The notes: a model not told the origin generated them from the letters alone. A stretch of DNA of 64,000 nucleotides from Amycolatopsis balhimycina FH 1894 (GCF_000384295.1 NZ_KB913037.1:660762-724761), one strand, 5' to 3'; positions 9,511-19,195 are shown, counted from the first letter of the stretch. Translations and numbers: made by a program.

Positions 9511-9695
9511 ACCCTCCCGAGGCAATACTCCCTACCCTGTCGCCGGTGGTGACCAGGCACCAAACCATCCGGTGCTGCTTGCTGTGTGCATCGCGCCGCT
9601 CAGCCGCGGAGCGTTGTCCCCGTAGTACCGAACAGCACCGGACTCCGCGACGCGTCGTGCCTGCACGTCGGCATAGTCTGCGCTTCAGCCCGCCC

Positions 9696-9715
9696 GAACC
9701 GGCTGGACAGCCGGT
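9696..9715. terminator. Hairpin, possible terminator
   Basis: An 8-bp perfect inverted repeat (AACCGGCT / AGCCGGTT) with a 4-base loop about 185 bases past the hypothetical gene at 8893. The rest of 9511-10100 holds no gene I can recognise. Confidence 0.4.
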
Positions 9716-10103
9716 TCTGGAAGACTGAGCTCCATGTGGAGGGGCAGGTTTGGTCGGAAGTCGGTGATGGCGGACGCGATCGTCGTCATAGTTCACCAAT
9801 CGGTTCTGTTCATGAGGGCAATGGCACATCGACGTGAAACCATGTGTGATGAGTTCTTCCCCGGTTGCGACTACCAGCAGCAGATCCGCGAACTGGCGGA
9901 CGTGTGCGACAACCTTGTGCCCGGGTTGAGGCCGACCGGTCCCCGTCGCCCGCAAGACGCGCTGCAGTCACCTGGGACAACCGAAGCCGGCACCAACAGG
10001 ACTGGATCCGCCATTGCCTCGCAGCACGCGGGCTCCGAGTCGAAGACTTGATCTCGACGGCACCTGGGCGACGTCGGGTCATGCCCAACTGAGTATTCGG
10101 CAC

Positions 10104-10307
10104 AGTCGCAGCGGACTGCATCAAGCCGCGCTTGGCTGGTTCGCCGGCACGCACCCGGCCGAGCCGGTGGTGCTCTGCACCCAGACCGCCAACGAACGCT
10201 CCATGCGCGTCGCGGCAAAGCTGGGGTTCACCGCGGTGGAACTGTTCGAGGCGTACGGCGCCGAGCAGTGGTTCGGCGTGTGGTCCCCCGCCACGTCCTT
10301 CGATTGA
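10104..10307 (+). pseudogene. GNAT acetyltransferase, C-terminal fragment
   Basis: About 65 residues remain: GLHQAALGWFAGTH, LCTQTANERSMRVAAKLGF and the end EAYGAEQWFGVW. These correspond to the last helix and strands of a RimJ/RimL-like GNAT, with the N-A-S/M-x-x-V-A-x-x-x-GF acetyl-CoA region. No start codon with a plausible N-terminal domain precedes it, so the gene is broken. Confidence 0.75.
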
Positions 10308-10321
10308 GCTCATGCCCGACA

Positions 10322-10952
10322 ATGGGCGTGACCTTGGACGCCACGATCGGCTGGAGCTACCCGTTGCCCACTTCACCCAACGACCCGTCGAACGTCACCG
10401 CGGCTGGGGGATCGACTCGTCGGGGGGGGGAGAGATGATCGGCGACGACCAAGTCACCGTCGGCCGAGCCGGGATCAGCATCCGGCCGTTCGTCGCGAAC
10501 ACTTCCAACCCGGCGCCGGCGAGTGCGCTGCCCGCCGACTTCAGCGTCACCCAGAACCTGCGTTCGCTCGAGCAGCCGACGAACACGTGGCGCGCCGCGT
10601 TCGCCTCACCGGTGCACGTCCGGGGGCTCCGCGAAACCAGCCCCGGCGCCCCAGAGTTCTTCGTCAGCGCCAACGGGGCCGAGCACACCGACCCGTACAT
10701 CGGCGCGGCGGCCGTGCGCAATGTCCAGGCGGCCACTCCGACGGTGGCCGTGTCGGCCCCCGGAGCACCGAGCACTGTCGTCATCACCGCCGATTCGACG
10801 CCGAGCGGCGCGCCGATCCGATTCAGCATCGTCGAGGCCGCCCTCGGCTGCCGCAGGGGCGAGCTGACGATCAGCACCGCCCGGGCACGATCCGGGTGCG
10901 CGCGGGGATCGGAGCCAGCTTCGACGAGGTCGTCGTCACGGTCACCGCGTGA
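10322..10952 (+). pseudogene. Hypothetical gene broken by two single-base frameshifts
   Basis: The ATG at 10322 opens MGVTLDATIGWSYPLP in one frame. A 9-G tract at 10422-10430 shifts out of this frame; one more G would join it to EMIGDDQVTVGRAGISIRPF and a long coherent stretch ending in GELTISTA near 10880. A second missing base there would join it to TIRVRAGIGASFDEVVVTV and the stop at 10950-10952. The reconstructed product is about 210 residues, soluble and of unknown function. It is convergent with the lectin-domain gene at 10967, with only 14 bases between the stop codons. Sequencing error or true decay cannot be separated here. Confidence 0.6.
10422..10430 (+). repeat. Homopolymer G9 tract
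   Basis: Nine consecutive G residues inside the broken gene 10322-10952. The tract length decides the reading frame (10 or 7 G would keep it open), so it is a slippage site or a base-calling problem. Confidence 0.8.
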
Positions 10953-10966
10953 CGACGTAGTCCGCG

Positions 10967-12547
10967 TCATCCGGGTGCGCATCCGTTGGCTGCCTGCTGG
11001 GCTTCGATGCGCTCCAGTTGCCCCAGGAGGGCCTTCGCCCGCCCGTTCAGCGCGGCTGCCTCGTGGCGAGCGATCACCGGGTCGCTCCAATCGATGGCCG
11101 CGATCTCGGCACGGACTTCGGCCAGTTGCGTTGCCAGGAAACCGTGGTTGTCGTGAAGTTGCTCGCACGTGTCCGCCGTGGAGCCGACCGCGACCGGGAT
11201 CGACGGGCCGGCGTTCCCGAACCAGTGGACGCCATCACGCACCATCTGCCAGCAGAACCGGTAACTCCCGGCCGCGCCCGGAGCTTGGGCCTGGAAGTCG
11301 AACGCCACCGTCTCGCCCGGGTCGACCGTCGGCTGCCTGAGCTGTACCCGGTTCGCTCCCCACGATGCGTTGTCCTGAGGGTCCTGGCTGCCGAGACGGT
11401 AACTGTCCGCCGGGGTCCACGTCGTCGATCCGGTGTTCTTCGCCGATACTCGCACTCCGGCAGTCGCGCCTGCTGCCATCGGAACCGGCGGCGGGGTCGG
11501 CGTGCTCACCACGGCGTCGTCGACGTAGGCCGGTGCGGGGTCGGCGTGCGTATAGGATATAGGGAAGAAGCCGCGGACCGGTCCGGTTCCGTTGGTGGCG
11601 ATCGTCTTCGCCGGCGCGGGTTCGCTGATGTCCAGTTGGATGACGATGTCGTCCTTGCCTTCGCGATTGCAGTCGTAGGTGTGCAACGTCAGGATGTCGC
11701 CGTGGGTTTCGTAACCCCAGACCAGGACAACGTGATTCTGGAACACGTCCCACGGCGCGTACGAGTGCACGAGGACGAGTCCGATCGGGCACAGAATCCC
11801 GTTGTCGATCGAGTCGAGTATGGCGGGAATTTCGCGCAGCGTCCGCCGGAACAGTCCATCACCCCAGACGACCGTGTCGTGATCGAGGGCAGCCGTTGCG
11901 GCCAGCCATCGTGCGACGATCTGCGGACCGGCGAAGCTGTCGATCAGCCGGCTCAGCAATTGCTGCACCAACTGGGGAGGGATCTCGCTTGAGACCTTGT
12001 TACGCAGTTGGGGCGTGCCGCTCTCGAAGATGTCCCGGGTGAGGAACGACATGCCGCCGCAAAGACCCATCGTTGTCGCATCCAGTGATACCGGCGGCAG
12101 CCCCAGGATGGAAACCGTGAGTGATGTTCCGGATGGCCATGGATTGTTGTGGAAGAGGGGCGCCCTGGTCGAGGGAAGGAATCCCGGCACTTTCACGGGG
12201 CCGAAGCGCTGGACCGTGTCCGACGCCCACAAGGCTGCGCCGTCGACGCCGTAGACCACGAGGTTCCCGTCGTCCTGGATCACCAGGAAAGCGCCGGGAT
12301 TTCCGCCCGTGGCCGACGACCAGAACGGCGTACCTGCGGAGTCGTAGACCACAAGATTGCCGTCACCCTGCATTATCGCGTAGCTTGCCGGTGTCCCGGC
12401 GGTGCCGGACGCCCATAGTGGGTTGCCGTCATCGGTTCGGTATAGCACGAGATTTCCGTCGCCCTGCATGATCAGCCGCACGCGGCCGTTGCCGGAAACG
12501 ATCTCGTCGTCGATGTTCAGTCGCTGATCGGTCGTGAGGCGGTCCAT
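10967..12547 (-). CDS. B-type lectin / Cys-His-Asp domain / FW (Nbr1-like) domain protein
   Basis: A 526-residue multi-domain protein. Residues 1-115 are a bulb-type mannose-lectin fold with three QGDGNLVLY-like repeats (MQGDGNLVLY, MQGDGNLVVY, IQDDGNLVVY). The central part carries MGLCGGMSF, then NHVVLVWGYE and LHTYDCN, spaced like the Cys, His and Asp/Asn of papain-fold enzymes such as C39-type peptidases; this is an inference. Residues about 335-445 form an Ig-like FW domain (STTWTPADSYRLGSQ, VQLRQPTVDPGETV). The C-terminus is a short alpha-helical coiled segment. There is no signal peptide, so export, if any, would be by another route. It stands alone. Confidence 0.85.
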   Translation of the reverse strand: MDRLTTDQRLNIDDEIVSGNGRVRLIMQGDGNLVLYRTDDGNPLWASGTAGTPASYAIMQGDGNLVVYDSAGTPFWSSATGGNPGAFLVIQDDGNLVVYGVDGAALWASDTVQRFGPVKVPGFLPSTRAPLFHNNPWPSGTSLTVSILGLPPVSLDATTMGLCGGMSFLTRDIFESGTPQLRNKVSSEIPPQLVQQLLSRLIDSFAGPQIVARWLAATAALDHDTVVWGDGLFRRTLREIPAILDSIDNGILCPIGLVLVHSYAPWDVFQNHVVLVWGYETHGDILTLHTYDCNREGKDDIVIQLDISEPAPAKTIATNGTGPVRGFFPISYTHADPAPAYVDDAVVSTPTPPPVPMAAGATAGVRVSAKNTGSTTWTPADSYRLGSQDPQDNASWGANRVQLRQPTVDPGETVAFDFQAQAPGAAGSYRFCWQMVRDGVHWFGNAGPSIPVAVGSTADTCEQLHDNHGFLATQLAEVRAEIAAIDWSDPVIARHEAAALNGRAKALLGQLERIEAQQAANGCAPG

Positions 12548-12791
12548 CGGTCCTCCAGGAATTCGTACGCCGGAGTGTGGGAAGTCGGCTGCCGCGCCGG
12601 GCTCGTTAACGCCGGCTCGTACCCGTACCTGAACGTCGTAATCCGGTCAGGCAAGGGATGCCCCCGTCGAGTGATGGCGGCCAGCAACCGGGTGACGGCA
12701 GGCCCCGGCCTGTTGCTCGGCGGACCGGACGCTGAATCCCGTCGCGCGAAATCCGTTACGTGGACCGGCGTCGAGCCTATACGGTCGCGCG

Positions 12792-13157
12792 ATGACCAGC
12801 CTCCGCGAGTTCCGCCGGGCGTGCCACAAAGCGGCCCGGCGCACCGGCGGCCGGATCGTCGAGTTCCGGATCGCCGACGGTGTCACGCCGAACTTCCACC
12901 AGGGCGTCCTCGACCACGGCGGACACCACCGGTCGATCGTGTGCACCAGGGACCGGGCGGAGCCGGTCGTGGCGATCGCCGAGCCACGGGTAATCGACGG
13001 GACGGCGGTCGGCTGGGGACCGCTGACGTTCGTCGAAGCTCCCGAGCTGGTCGCCGTGCTGGCGGAGTTCCCGGCGTTCCAGGTGCTGACCCCGGCCGAC
13101 CTGGAGTACTGGGCTCCGGTCGATTTGGGCGAGGGGCTCTTCAACTACTGGGACTGA
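12792..13157 (+). CDS. Conserved hypothetical protein, 121 aa
   Basis: A small soluble protein opening MTSLREFRRACHKAARRTGG, with an alternating strand pattern and an acidic C-terminus ending LGEGLFNYWD. No motif points to a function. It is divergent from the lectin-domain gene and convergent with 13220. The 245 bases between 12547 and 12792 show only ordinary intergenic sequence. Confidence 0.75.
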   Translation: MTSLREFRRACHKAARRTGGRIVEFRIADGVTPNFHQGVLDHGGHHRSIVCTRDRAEPVVAIAEPRVIDGTAVGWGPLTFVEAPELVAVLAEFPAFQVLTPADLEYWAPVDLGEGLFNYWD

Positions 13158-13219
13158 CTGGATTCTGCGCTGCGCAGCATGACAGCGTGTTCGTTGCGTG
13201 CCACCGAGATGTGGCCAGG

Positions 13220-13639
13220 TCAGGAACGGGTGGTCAGGTCGCGTAGGGCAGTCCACAGGTCCTTGGCTGGTTCGCCGAGCATGATCGAGGTGATGATCAA
13301 CTCGATCGTCAGACGGTCGTGGTCGTCGCTCTGCCTGCGATGACGCTGTGGATCAGTCTCGACGAGCGCCGAGCCCACCGTTCTACCGCCACCAGTCGTG
13401 AGCGTGAACGTCACCTCGTAGATGCCGTATCCGGTCCAGCTCCGGTGCATGAAAACGACGTCACCCTCGACCAGGACGTCCCATCTGTGGTCCATGTCCG
13501 GCGACCGGTAGCCCATCCGGATCTGGCCCCACTCGTCAGCAGTCCACCTCCGGTCGGGCAGTACGGCAATCGACTGAGGTACTGCGATCGGCCGCAGATC
13601 GGGGAAGGACCGCCTGGTGAGCGGCATGTCGGATGGCAT
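13220..13639 (-). CDS. Conserved hypothetical protein, 139 aa
   Basis: A soluble protein with a compact aromatic core RWTADEWGQIRMGYRSPDMD followed by WDVLVEGDVVFMHRSWTGYG, a pattern I recognise from widespread uncharacterised bacterial proteins. The last 40 residues are charged and probably form a helix. No catalytic motif or membrane segment is seen. The ATG at 13639 is followed by a second in-frame ATG four codons on, so the exact start is uncertain. Confidence 0.75.
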   Translation of the reverse strand: MPSDMPLTRRSFPDLRPIAVPQSIAVLPDRRWTADEWGQIRMGYRSPDMDHRWDVLVEGDVVFMHRSWTGYGIYEVTFTLTTGGGRTVGSALVETDPQRHRRQSDDHDRLTIELIITSIMLGEPAKDLWTALRDLTTRS

Positions 13640-13846
13640 GACGGGAGCCTAGACTCGCTGCGACGAGGCGATGCGGATATGGACCGAGAATAGGCGCCGC
13701 GACCGACGGGCACCGTACTACCGCCCATCCTCTCGTCGGCATGAGCGCGCGCCAGGCCGGTTCTGCGCAAGTCGAGGAGGCCAGCCCTTCTGCTCTGGGC
13801 GATCGTTGCAGGACCCGCGGGGTTGGCCGGGTTGAGGTTCTCCGCC

Positions 13847-14137
13847 ATGGGGGCGCTGGAACTGACCACGAGCAAGGCCGATTCCTTTCGGATTTTCGCC
13901 GCGGCCGGGACATCACTGCTCGGGGACGGCGTCCGTAACGCCGCTCTTCCCTTGCTCGCCGTCGCCCTGTCGCCGACACCGGCAGCGGTCGGCATCGTCA
14001 CCTTCGCCGGCACAGTCCCGATCCTGCTGTTCACACTACTGGGCGGCGCACTCGCCGACCGGCACGACCCGCCGTGGGTGTTGCCGACGGTTCCCGTCGT
14101 CGGCGACACCCACGACCCGACCAGGACGTCGTCATGA
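13847..14137 (+). pseudogene. MFS transporter, N-terminal fragment
   Basis: Starts MGALELTTSKADSFRIFAAAG. The next residues form the first two transmembrane helices of a major facilitator, with LGDGVRNAALPLLAVALS and LLFTLLGGALADRHD (the DRxxRR-type loop entry of motif A). After about 75 residues the similarity stops abruptly and out-of-frame sequence runs to a stop at 14137. Full-length transporters are about 400 residues. The truncation point lies about 70 bases from the end of the convergent DUF4157 gene. Confidence 0.75.
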
Positions 14138-14167
14138 TCGAACGTCGCAGCACGATCGACGGGTGGG

Positions 14168-17100
14168 TTACCGGCTTGTCGGCACCAGCTGGTTTTCGCG
14201 CACGTAGGCGAAGCCTTCGGAGTTGGTGCGGGAGATCCATTCGTCGTGGATGAGGCCGGAAGCGTCCCAGGATTGCTGCCCGGTCTGCTCCGGCCAGAAC
14301 CAGTCGGCCAGACGTCGGTAGGTGATCATGTCGGCGGCCTTCACCCGGACCAGAGGCCCTTCGGCGCGGAATGGATAGGCCACCGTGGCCTGGCGCAGGA
14401 ACTTCGGTTGCACCTCGTCGAAGTCGATCACGTGGGGGTGACCGTGCTGGTCGTAGACTTGCACCCGGCGCTCCTGCCCGAACACGAGCGCACTGTCCTT
14501 GACGGTGGACGCCGCGGGAGCACCCGGCGCACCGGCGGCGGCGTCCATCCGGGCCTGCTGCCCGGCTTCCAGGTCGGTGCTGAGCCGGTCCAGCTCGGCG
14601 GGCACGCCCGGCGCGAGTCCCTCGAGCACGAAGTAGCGGTATTCCTCTTCCTCGCTGTCCCACAACAGAACCGCCCAGTCCGCGCCGATCTTGCGCAGGG
14701 CTTGGCCGGGTGGGTAGGAGTTGACGAACGTGTACCAGTCGCCGAGCCCGGCCAACTCGGCGATCAGATGGTGGACCATCGCGCGCAGGCCGTCGGGGTC
14801 GATGCTCGTCACCACGACCATGTCGAACTCCGGCACTCCTGGCGGCCGGGTGTCAGACGTGGCCGCCTGTGCGGCCTGCGCCTGATCGCCGGTGAACACG
14901 AGGTTCCAGCCGTACAGCGTGCCCTTCTGGGCCAGCGCGATGGTGGGCTTCACGCCATGCTGCTGCCACCACAGCATAGTGCGCACACCGTCGCGCCGGT
15001 TGGCCGCCTGGTTCTCCTCGGCCCGCTGGTTGGCGTCCTTCAGCTGCACCGCGATGTCCAGACCGATCCGGACGATCTCGATCATGGCCAGGATGCCCGC
15101 GCCGACCCGGGTCGACACCGGGGTCACGATGGTACCGCCGGCTCCGTACACGGTCCGGCCGCCGTGCTCGGCACGCGCGGCCAGCTCGTTGAGCTGCCCC
15201 TGGCGGATCAGTGACTCGGCCAGCCTGGCCCGGAACTCGGCACTCATCTGGCGGGACACGAGCCGCTGCGAGGTTTCCCGGGTGGCTTCCTCGATCCGGG
15301 CCGGCGTCCATTCCGCCCGGGTGGCGGCCCAGGCCGCCCGGACGTGATCATGCACCAGGTCCGGCCCGAGCGTGCCGGCGGCGGCGCGGACCAGATCGGT
15401 GTGCTCGGCCCGGCGGGCGTGCAGCTCGGTCACGTCGTCCGCCTGCAGCGCCGCGACCATGCGCAGGGCATTGACGTACAGCCTGCTGTACAAGGAAAGC
15501 CCGGCCTGATGCGCCTCCATGTCGTTGGCCGCCTTAGTGAGGTTCTCCTGCTCGGCATTGACGGTGGCGTTCACCTGGTTCAAAGCCGCTGTCACACCGG
15601 AGAAGTCGGCGCTTCCCTTCAGTCCTTCGGCAGCGTCGGCGGCGGTTCGGGCCTGGGTCCACACTGCGTCCACGGCGGTCTGCAACGCGGTCTGCACCCG
15701 GGTCAGCTCGGCGTCGGTGGCGGCGAGCGAGGAGGTCAGCGGCGCGGGCGCACCGGCCGACAGCGCCTCTCGCATGGCCCCGGCGTCGGCCCGCAAACCC
15801 TTCAGCTCGGCGAGCTTGCGGTACCCGGCGCGCAGCGCGGTCTCGTTGGCCTGCAGAGTTTCCATCGCCCGCTGCACGCCGGTGAAGTCCAGCGTGACCC
15901 GCTCCATGGTGCTTCCCCGCGCCCTGGTCACCTGCGACTGCCCGGCCGGTGACGGATCACCCTCCACGCGTTCCGGGGCGACGCCGATCGCGTCCAGGAA
16001 ACGGAACGAGCGCTGCTGGCGGGTCTCGTTGGTGGCGAACTGCCGGGTCGTCTGGGCGAACACCCGCAAGTCCCCCTCGCCGGACTCGAACGCCAGCTTC
16101 AGCATGTTCAGCATCCCGGTCGCGTCCGGGCCGGCCTGCTTGCCGAAATGGTGCGGGTCCTCCATCACCCGGAGGTTGAGCCCTTCCGCGCCAAGGATCC
16201 GACGCATCGCGGCGTCTCCGACGGCGTTGACGATCTCGGTGAACTGGTGGCCCTCCGCGTCGCCGGTGAACACCATCCTTTCGCCGCTGACCAGGTCCCG
16301 GACCACCACGACGGGACTGGTGGCGTTGCGGTTGAACGTGGTGCGGTCCGGCTCGGCGAGCGCCTGGGCGGCGGCCACTGAGCGGAACTCGGTCAGCTCC
16401 ATGTTGTCGATCACGGACTTGCGGACCATGACCGACCCGCCGGTGATGTCGACGGTGATCAGCCGCTGATCTGTGTCGACGGTCAGGCTGCTCGCTGTCC
16501 ACGCACCGCCGCTGGCCGCGCCCAGTTGCTGGGTCGCCACCTCGACCGCGGTGCGCGAGAACGCACTCTGCCGCAACAGCTCCCGCGCCGCGTTGTAGTG
16601 GTCGGTGTCCGCGTGGGATAGCTTGATCAACTGCGGGGTGGCCACCCCGTTCGCCGTGACCGCGCCGATCGCGGATACCAGGCGCTGCACAGATTGCGCG
16701 TTGACGCTGGTGGTGGTCCCGCTCCCGGCGTCGAGCAGGACGCTGCCGCCGCCGATCGAGGACAACAGGATCGAGCGGCCCTTGCCGATCTGCATGATGT
16801 AGGCCTCGACCCCTCGGCCGACCTCGGCCACCGGGGTGAGCCTGATGACCGGCACGCGGTAACCGGTCAGCCGCGTCCCGAACGTCATCCCGACGATCAT
16901 CGTTTGGGGCGGAGCGGCATGGATGCCTTGCGTGAACGTCTGCGCGAGGGCGTGCTTGTCCTCGTCGCTGAGTGATGCAGCGAGCGCCGGGTCGAGCCCG
17001 GTGACGGTGGCCGGAGCGGCCGGAGCGGCTGGGGTGGGGTCGCGGCCGATCACCGGCGGAGTCCCGGTGGGGCTGCCGGCGATCCGCCCACCGCCGGCCA

Positions 17101-17656
17101 CGGCGTCAGCCGCGCGGTCCGCGGCCTGCTCGGCGGGCGAATCCGGCGCCGACACCTCCAGCCGGTCGCCGGCCGGATTTCCGCTCTGCTGCAGGGTGTG
17201 CGTCACCTCGTGGGCCAGCAGGCGAAATCCCGGCGGCGAGCCGGCGTCGAACTGGCCCTGCCCGAAGTGGACATCCGAGCCGACGGTGAACGCCCGCGCA
17301 TCGACCTGCCGGGCAAGGGCGGCCGATGCCGAACCGGTGTGCAGCCGGACGTCGTTCAACGGCACGCCGAAGCCGGCCTCGAGCCGCTCCTTCGGCACTG
17401 CGGGGATCGGCTGCCCCGCGCCGGTTGCGGCCAGCCGCTCGGTGAACCCCTCCGGTGCCCCACTGGATCCGGCTCCCTCGACCGCACGGCACACCGCCGC
17501 GTTTCCGCCGGTCGTCAGCGCGCTGAGGTCGACCCCGGAGCGGTACAGACGGGCGACCGAGGCGTTGTCGATAGTCGGACGCGGCCCCGGCTTATGACCG
17601 AGAGACCCGGTGTCCGCGTGGTCCCCGACCGGCGCCGCCCGCGCCCGCATATCCAT
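14168..17656 (-). CDS. DUF4157 (eCIS-type) protein with metallo-beta-lactamase-like core, putative effector
   Basis: A 1,162-residue protein. Residues about 85-160 are a DUF4157 domain with the zincin-like HEVTHTLQQ at 149-157; in other genomes this domain marks cargo of extracellular contractile injection systems. Residues about 255-560 look like a metallo-beta-lactamase fold: SHADTDHYN at 347-355 matches the HxDxDH box, with FTGDAEGHQF and EDPHHFGKQ as later metal ligands. A long helical, coiled-coil-like section (about 600-900) and a C-terminal alpha/beta domain ending near ENQLVPTSR follow. There is no signal peptide, which fits loading into an injection particle. No sheath, tube or baseplate genes lie in this window, so it is an orphan here. 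Nuclease or hydrolase activity is inferred only from the fold. Confidence 0.85.
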   Translation of the reverse strand: MDMRARAAPVGDHADTGSLGHKPGPRPTIDNASVARLYRSGVDLSALTTGGNAAVCRAVEGAGSSGAPEGFTERLAATGAGQPIPAVPKERLEAGFGVPLNDVRLHTGSASAALARQVDARAFTVGSDVHFGQGQFDAGSPPGFRLLAHEVTHTLQQSGNPAGDRLEVSAPDSPAEQAADRAADAVAGGGRIAGSPTGTPPVIGRDPTPAAPAAPATVTGLDPALAASLSDEDKHALAQTFTQGIHAAPPQTMIVGMTFGTRLTGYRVPVIRLTPVAEVGRGVEAYIMQIGKGRSILLSSIGGGSVLLDAGSGTTTSVNAQSVQRLVSAIGAVTANGVATPQLIKLSHADTDHYNAARELLRQSAFSRTAVEVATQQLGAASGGAWTASSLTVDTDQRLITVDITGGSVMVRKSVIDNMELTEFRSVAAAQALAEPDRTTFNRNATSPVVVVRDLVSGERMVFTGDAEGHQFTEIVNAVGDAAMRRILGAEGLNLRVMEDPHHFGKQAGPDATGMLNMLKLAFESGEGDLRVFAQTTRQFATNETRQQRSFRFLDAIGVAPERVEGDPSPAGQSQVTRARGSTMERVTLDFTGVQRAMETLQANETALRAGYRKLAELKGLRADAGAMREALSAGAPAPLTSSLAATDAELTRVQTALQTAVDAVWTQARTAADAAEGLKGSADFSGVTAALNQVNATVNAEQENLTKAANDMEAHQAGLSLYSRLYVNALRMVAALQADDVTELHARRAEHTDLVRAAAGTLGPDLVHDHVRAAWAATRAEWTPARIEEATRETSQRLVSRQMSAEFRARLAESLIRQGQLNELAARAEHGGRTVYGAGGTIVTPVSTRVGAGILAMIEIVRIGLDIAVQLKDANQRAEENQAANRRDGVRTMLWWQQHGVKPTIALAQKGTLYGWNLVFTGDQAQAAQAATSDTRPPGVPEFDMVVVTSIDPDGLRAMVHHLIAELAGLGDWYTFVNSYPPGQALRKIGADWAVLLWDSEEEEYRYFVLEGLAPGVPAELDRLSTDLEAGQQARMDAAAGAPGAPAASTVKDSALVFGQERRVQVYDQHGHPHVIDFDEVQPKFLRQATVAYPFRAEGPLVRVKAADMITYRRLADWFWPEQTGQQSWDASGLIHDEWISRTNSEGFAYVRENQLVPTSR

Positions 17657-18026
17657 CCGTCAAGGGTGAGGCAAACGCGGCGGCATCGCCAGGGCAGCCG
17701 CCAGAATGTGCCCAACGGGGCAGTGGCCGCAGATCTTGAATGGCCGGGTTCAGGGAGGATCGAGGTCCTGGCCGGTTTGTGCGAGGAGCCGGTGATGAGG
17801 TCGGGTCGGTACTGGATGGGGTTCGAGCCGGTCGCGCACGCCGCCAGCAAGTGATCCAGCCCGAGGCGACCCGGCTCGGCGTGACCGCGCCTCGCCGAAC
17901 GGCTGCTCATCCCCGCCGACGACGTTCCTGGCCTGCTGGCCTACGCCGCCACCCGGTACATCGAGAAAGTCGACGGCGGGATCCCGGCGCGACCACGTCC
18001 CCCCGCTTCGGTCCACGTCGGCACCC

Positions 18027-18766
18027 GTGGCCGCAGTACGGTGGCCAGCGCGGGCGGCGAACCCGGTCACGCTTCCGGGTGCGCCGCCGCGCGCTGGGGT
18101 GATCAGCGGAAATGGTGACGTCATCGTGTGGCGTCTGGACGGGCCGGTGGGCCTCGGCCGCGTCCCGGACCAGTACCGCGCCCGCGCCTACGAGACGCTC
18201 ACCGGGATCGCGGTGGCCACCTCACCCGGCCCCGGTGAGCTGGTGCGGTGGGACGGAACCGTCGAGCGACTGCCCGTCGACCTGGGCACCCACCCGGTAC
18301 GCAGCGCCGACGGACGCTTCCTCGCCGGCGTCGAGCACCCCGTCGGGCGCCGGTCCTGGGACCGGCACCACCTACTGGACGTGACTACCGGCGACGTCGC
18401 GAGACTGCCCCGCACCGACGACCTGACCCACCAAGTCCTGGCCGTCCACGACGAGACCGTGTACTACCGGCAAGCCTTCGTCACGGGCAGCCGCGCGTTC
18501 CGCTGGCACCCGGGCACCGACCCGGAACCACTGATCGCCGATCCGTGGCAGATGGACTCGCAGTCCGGCGCCACCCTGGCAGCCGACGACGAAGGGACGA
18601 TCTGGCGCACCCCGACGGGGAACGGATCGCGGTGCCGGCCGACCGCCGGTACGGACTGGCCCCCGGCGGCCAGCGACTGTTTGCGTTCCGGTACGACCCA
18701 CCGTCGGCCTGGCTGCTGCAAGCAGGGACAGGCGAACTACGAGCAGCCCCTGTCCGACGGCTGTGA
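18027..18766 (+). pseudogene. Beta-propeller protein with one frameshift, N-terminus uncertain
   Basis: From about 18099 one frame reads GNGDVIVWRLDGPVGLGRVP, with later blade-like units such as ELVRWDGTVERLPVDLG and LLDVTTGDVARLP. Near 18615, in a run of Gs, the sense frame changes: adding one base continues with GERIAVPADRRYGLAPGGQR and LLQAGTGELRAAPVRRL to a stop at 18766. The fold resembles a WD40/YVTN-type propeller. Upstream, 17860-18020 contains LLIPADDVPGLLAYAATRYI in another frame, perhaps a DNA-binding or helical N-terminal part separated by further frameshifts. Probably decayed; the function is unknown. Confidence 0.55.
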
Positions 18767-18908
18767 CACGAGCGCGGCGATCCTGGCGGCGCCGTTCTGG
18801 GAACCCCCGCCACGCTGGTGTTCCACCACGAACGCGGCAGCGGAACCCTGGCCTGCATTGGTCTTAGCGGGACACCGGAAGCTTGAGCCCAGAACTTGCG
18901 GATCAAAC

Positions 18909-18980
18909 CTATTCGAGGTCATCAAAGAATTGCTTGACGTCATAATTAGCGATGAGTCGAGCGAGCCCGACAGGTGTTTT
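18909..18980 (-). pseudogene. Ankyrin-repeat protein, 3'-terminal scrap
   Basis: The last 23 residues, TPVGLARLIANYDVKQFFDD plus LE, are nearly identical to the end of the intact ankyrin gene at 32298-32693, and the DNA is clearly similar over about 70 bases. Everything upstream of this tail is missing; the sequence changes abruptly into a CBS-BON remnant at about 18985. Confidence 0.75.
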
Positions 18981-18989
18981 CGCCGAGAC

Positions 18990-19195
18990 CACCTCACAAT
19001 CCCGGCCCGTACCTCGACGCGGACCCGGTCGGGGCCGAGGTTGAGCTGCCGGCGCAGCACGCGGTCGCAGACCTCGCGCTCGAGGTCGGCGTCGCCGCGG
19101 GTGAAGACGCGGACGAGGTCGCGGCGGGACAGCACGCCCGCCGGCTTGCCGTTGCGCAGCACGAACAAGCGGCGGACCCACCACCGCGCGAAGCT
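18990..19195 (-). pseudogene. CBS-BON domain protein, internal fragment
   Basis: One frame reads RRLFVLRNGKPAGVLSRRDL (the end of a CBS domain), then VRVFTRGDADLEREVCDRVL and GPDRVRVEVRAGIVRWS, which match the join of CBS and BON domains in actinobacterial CBS-BON proteins. Both ends are cut: it enters unrelated sequence near 19195 and joins the ankyrin tail near 18985. Confidence 0.65.
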
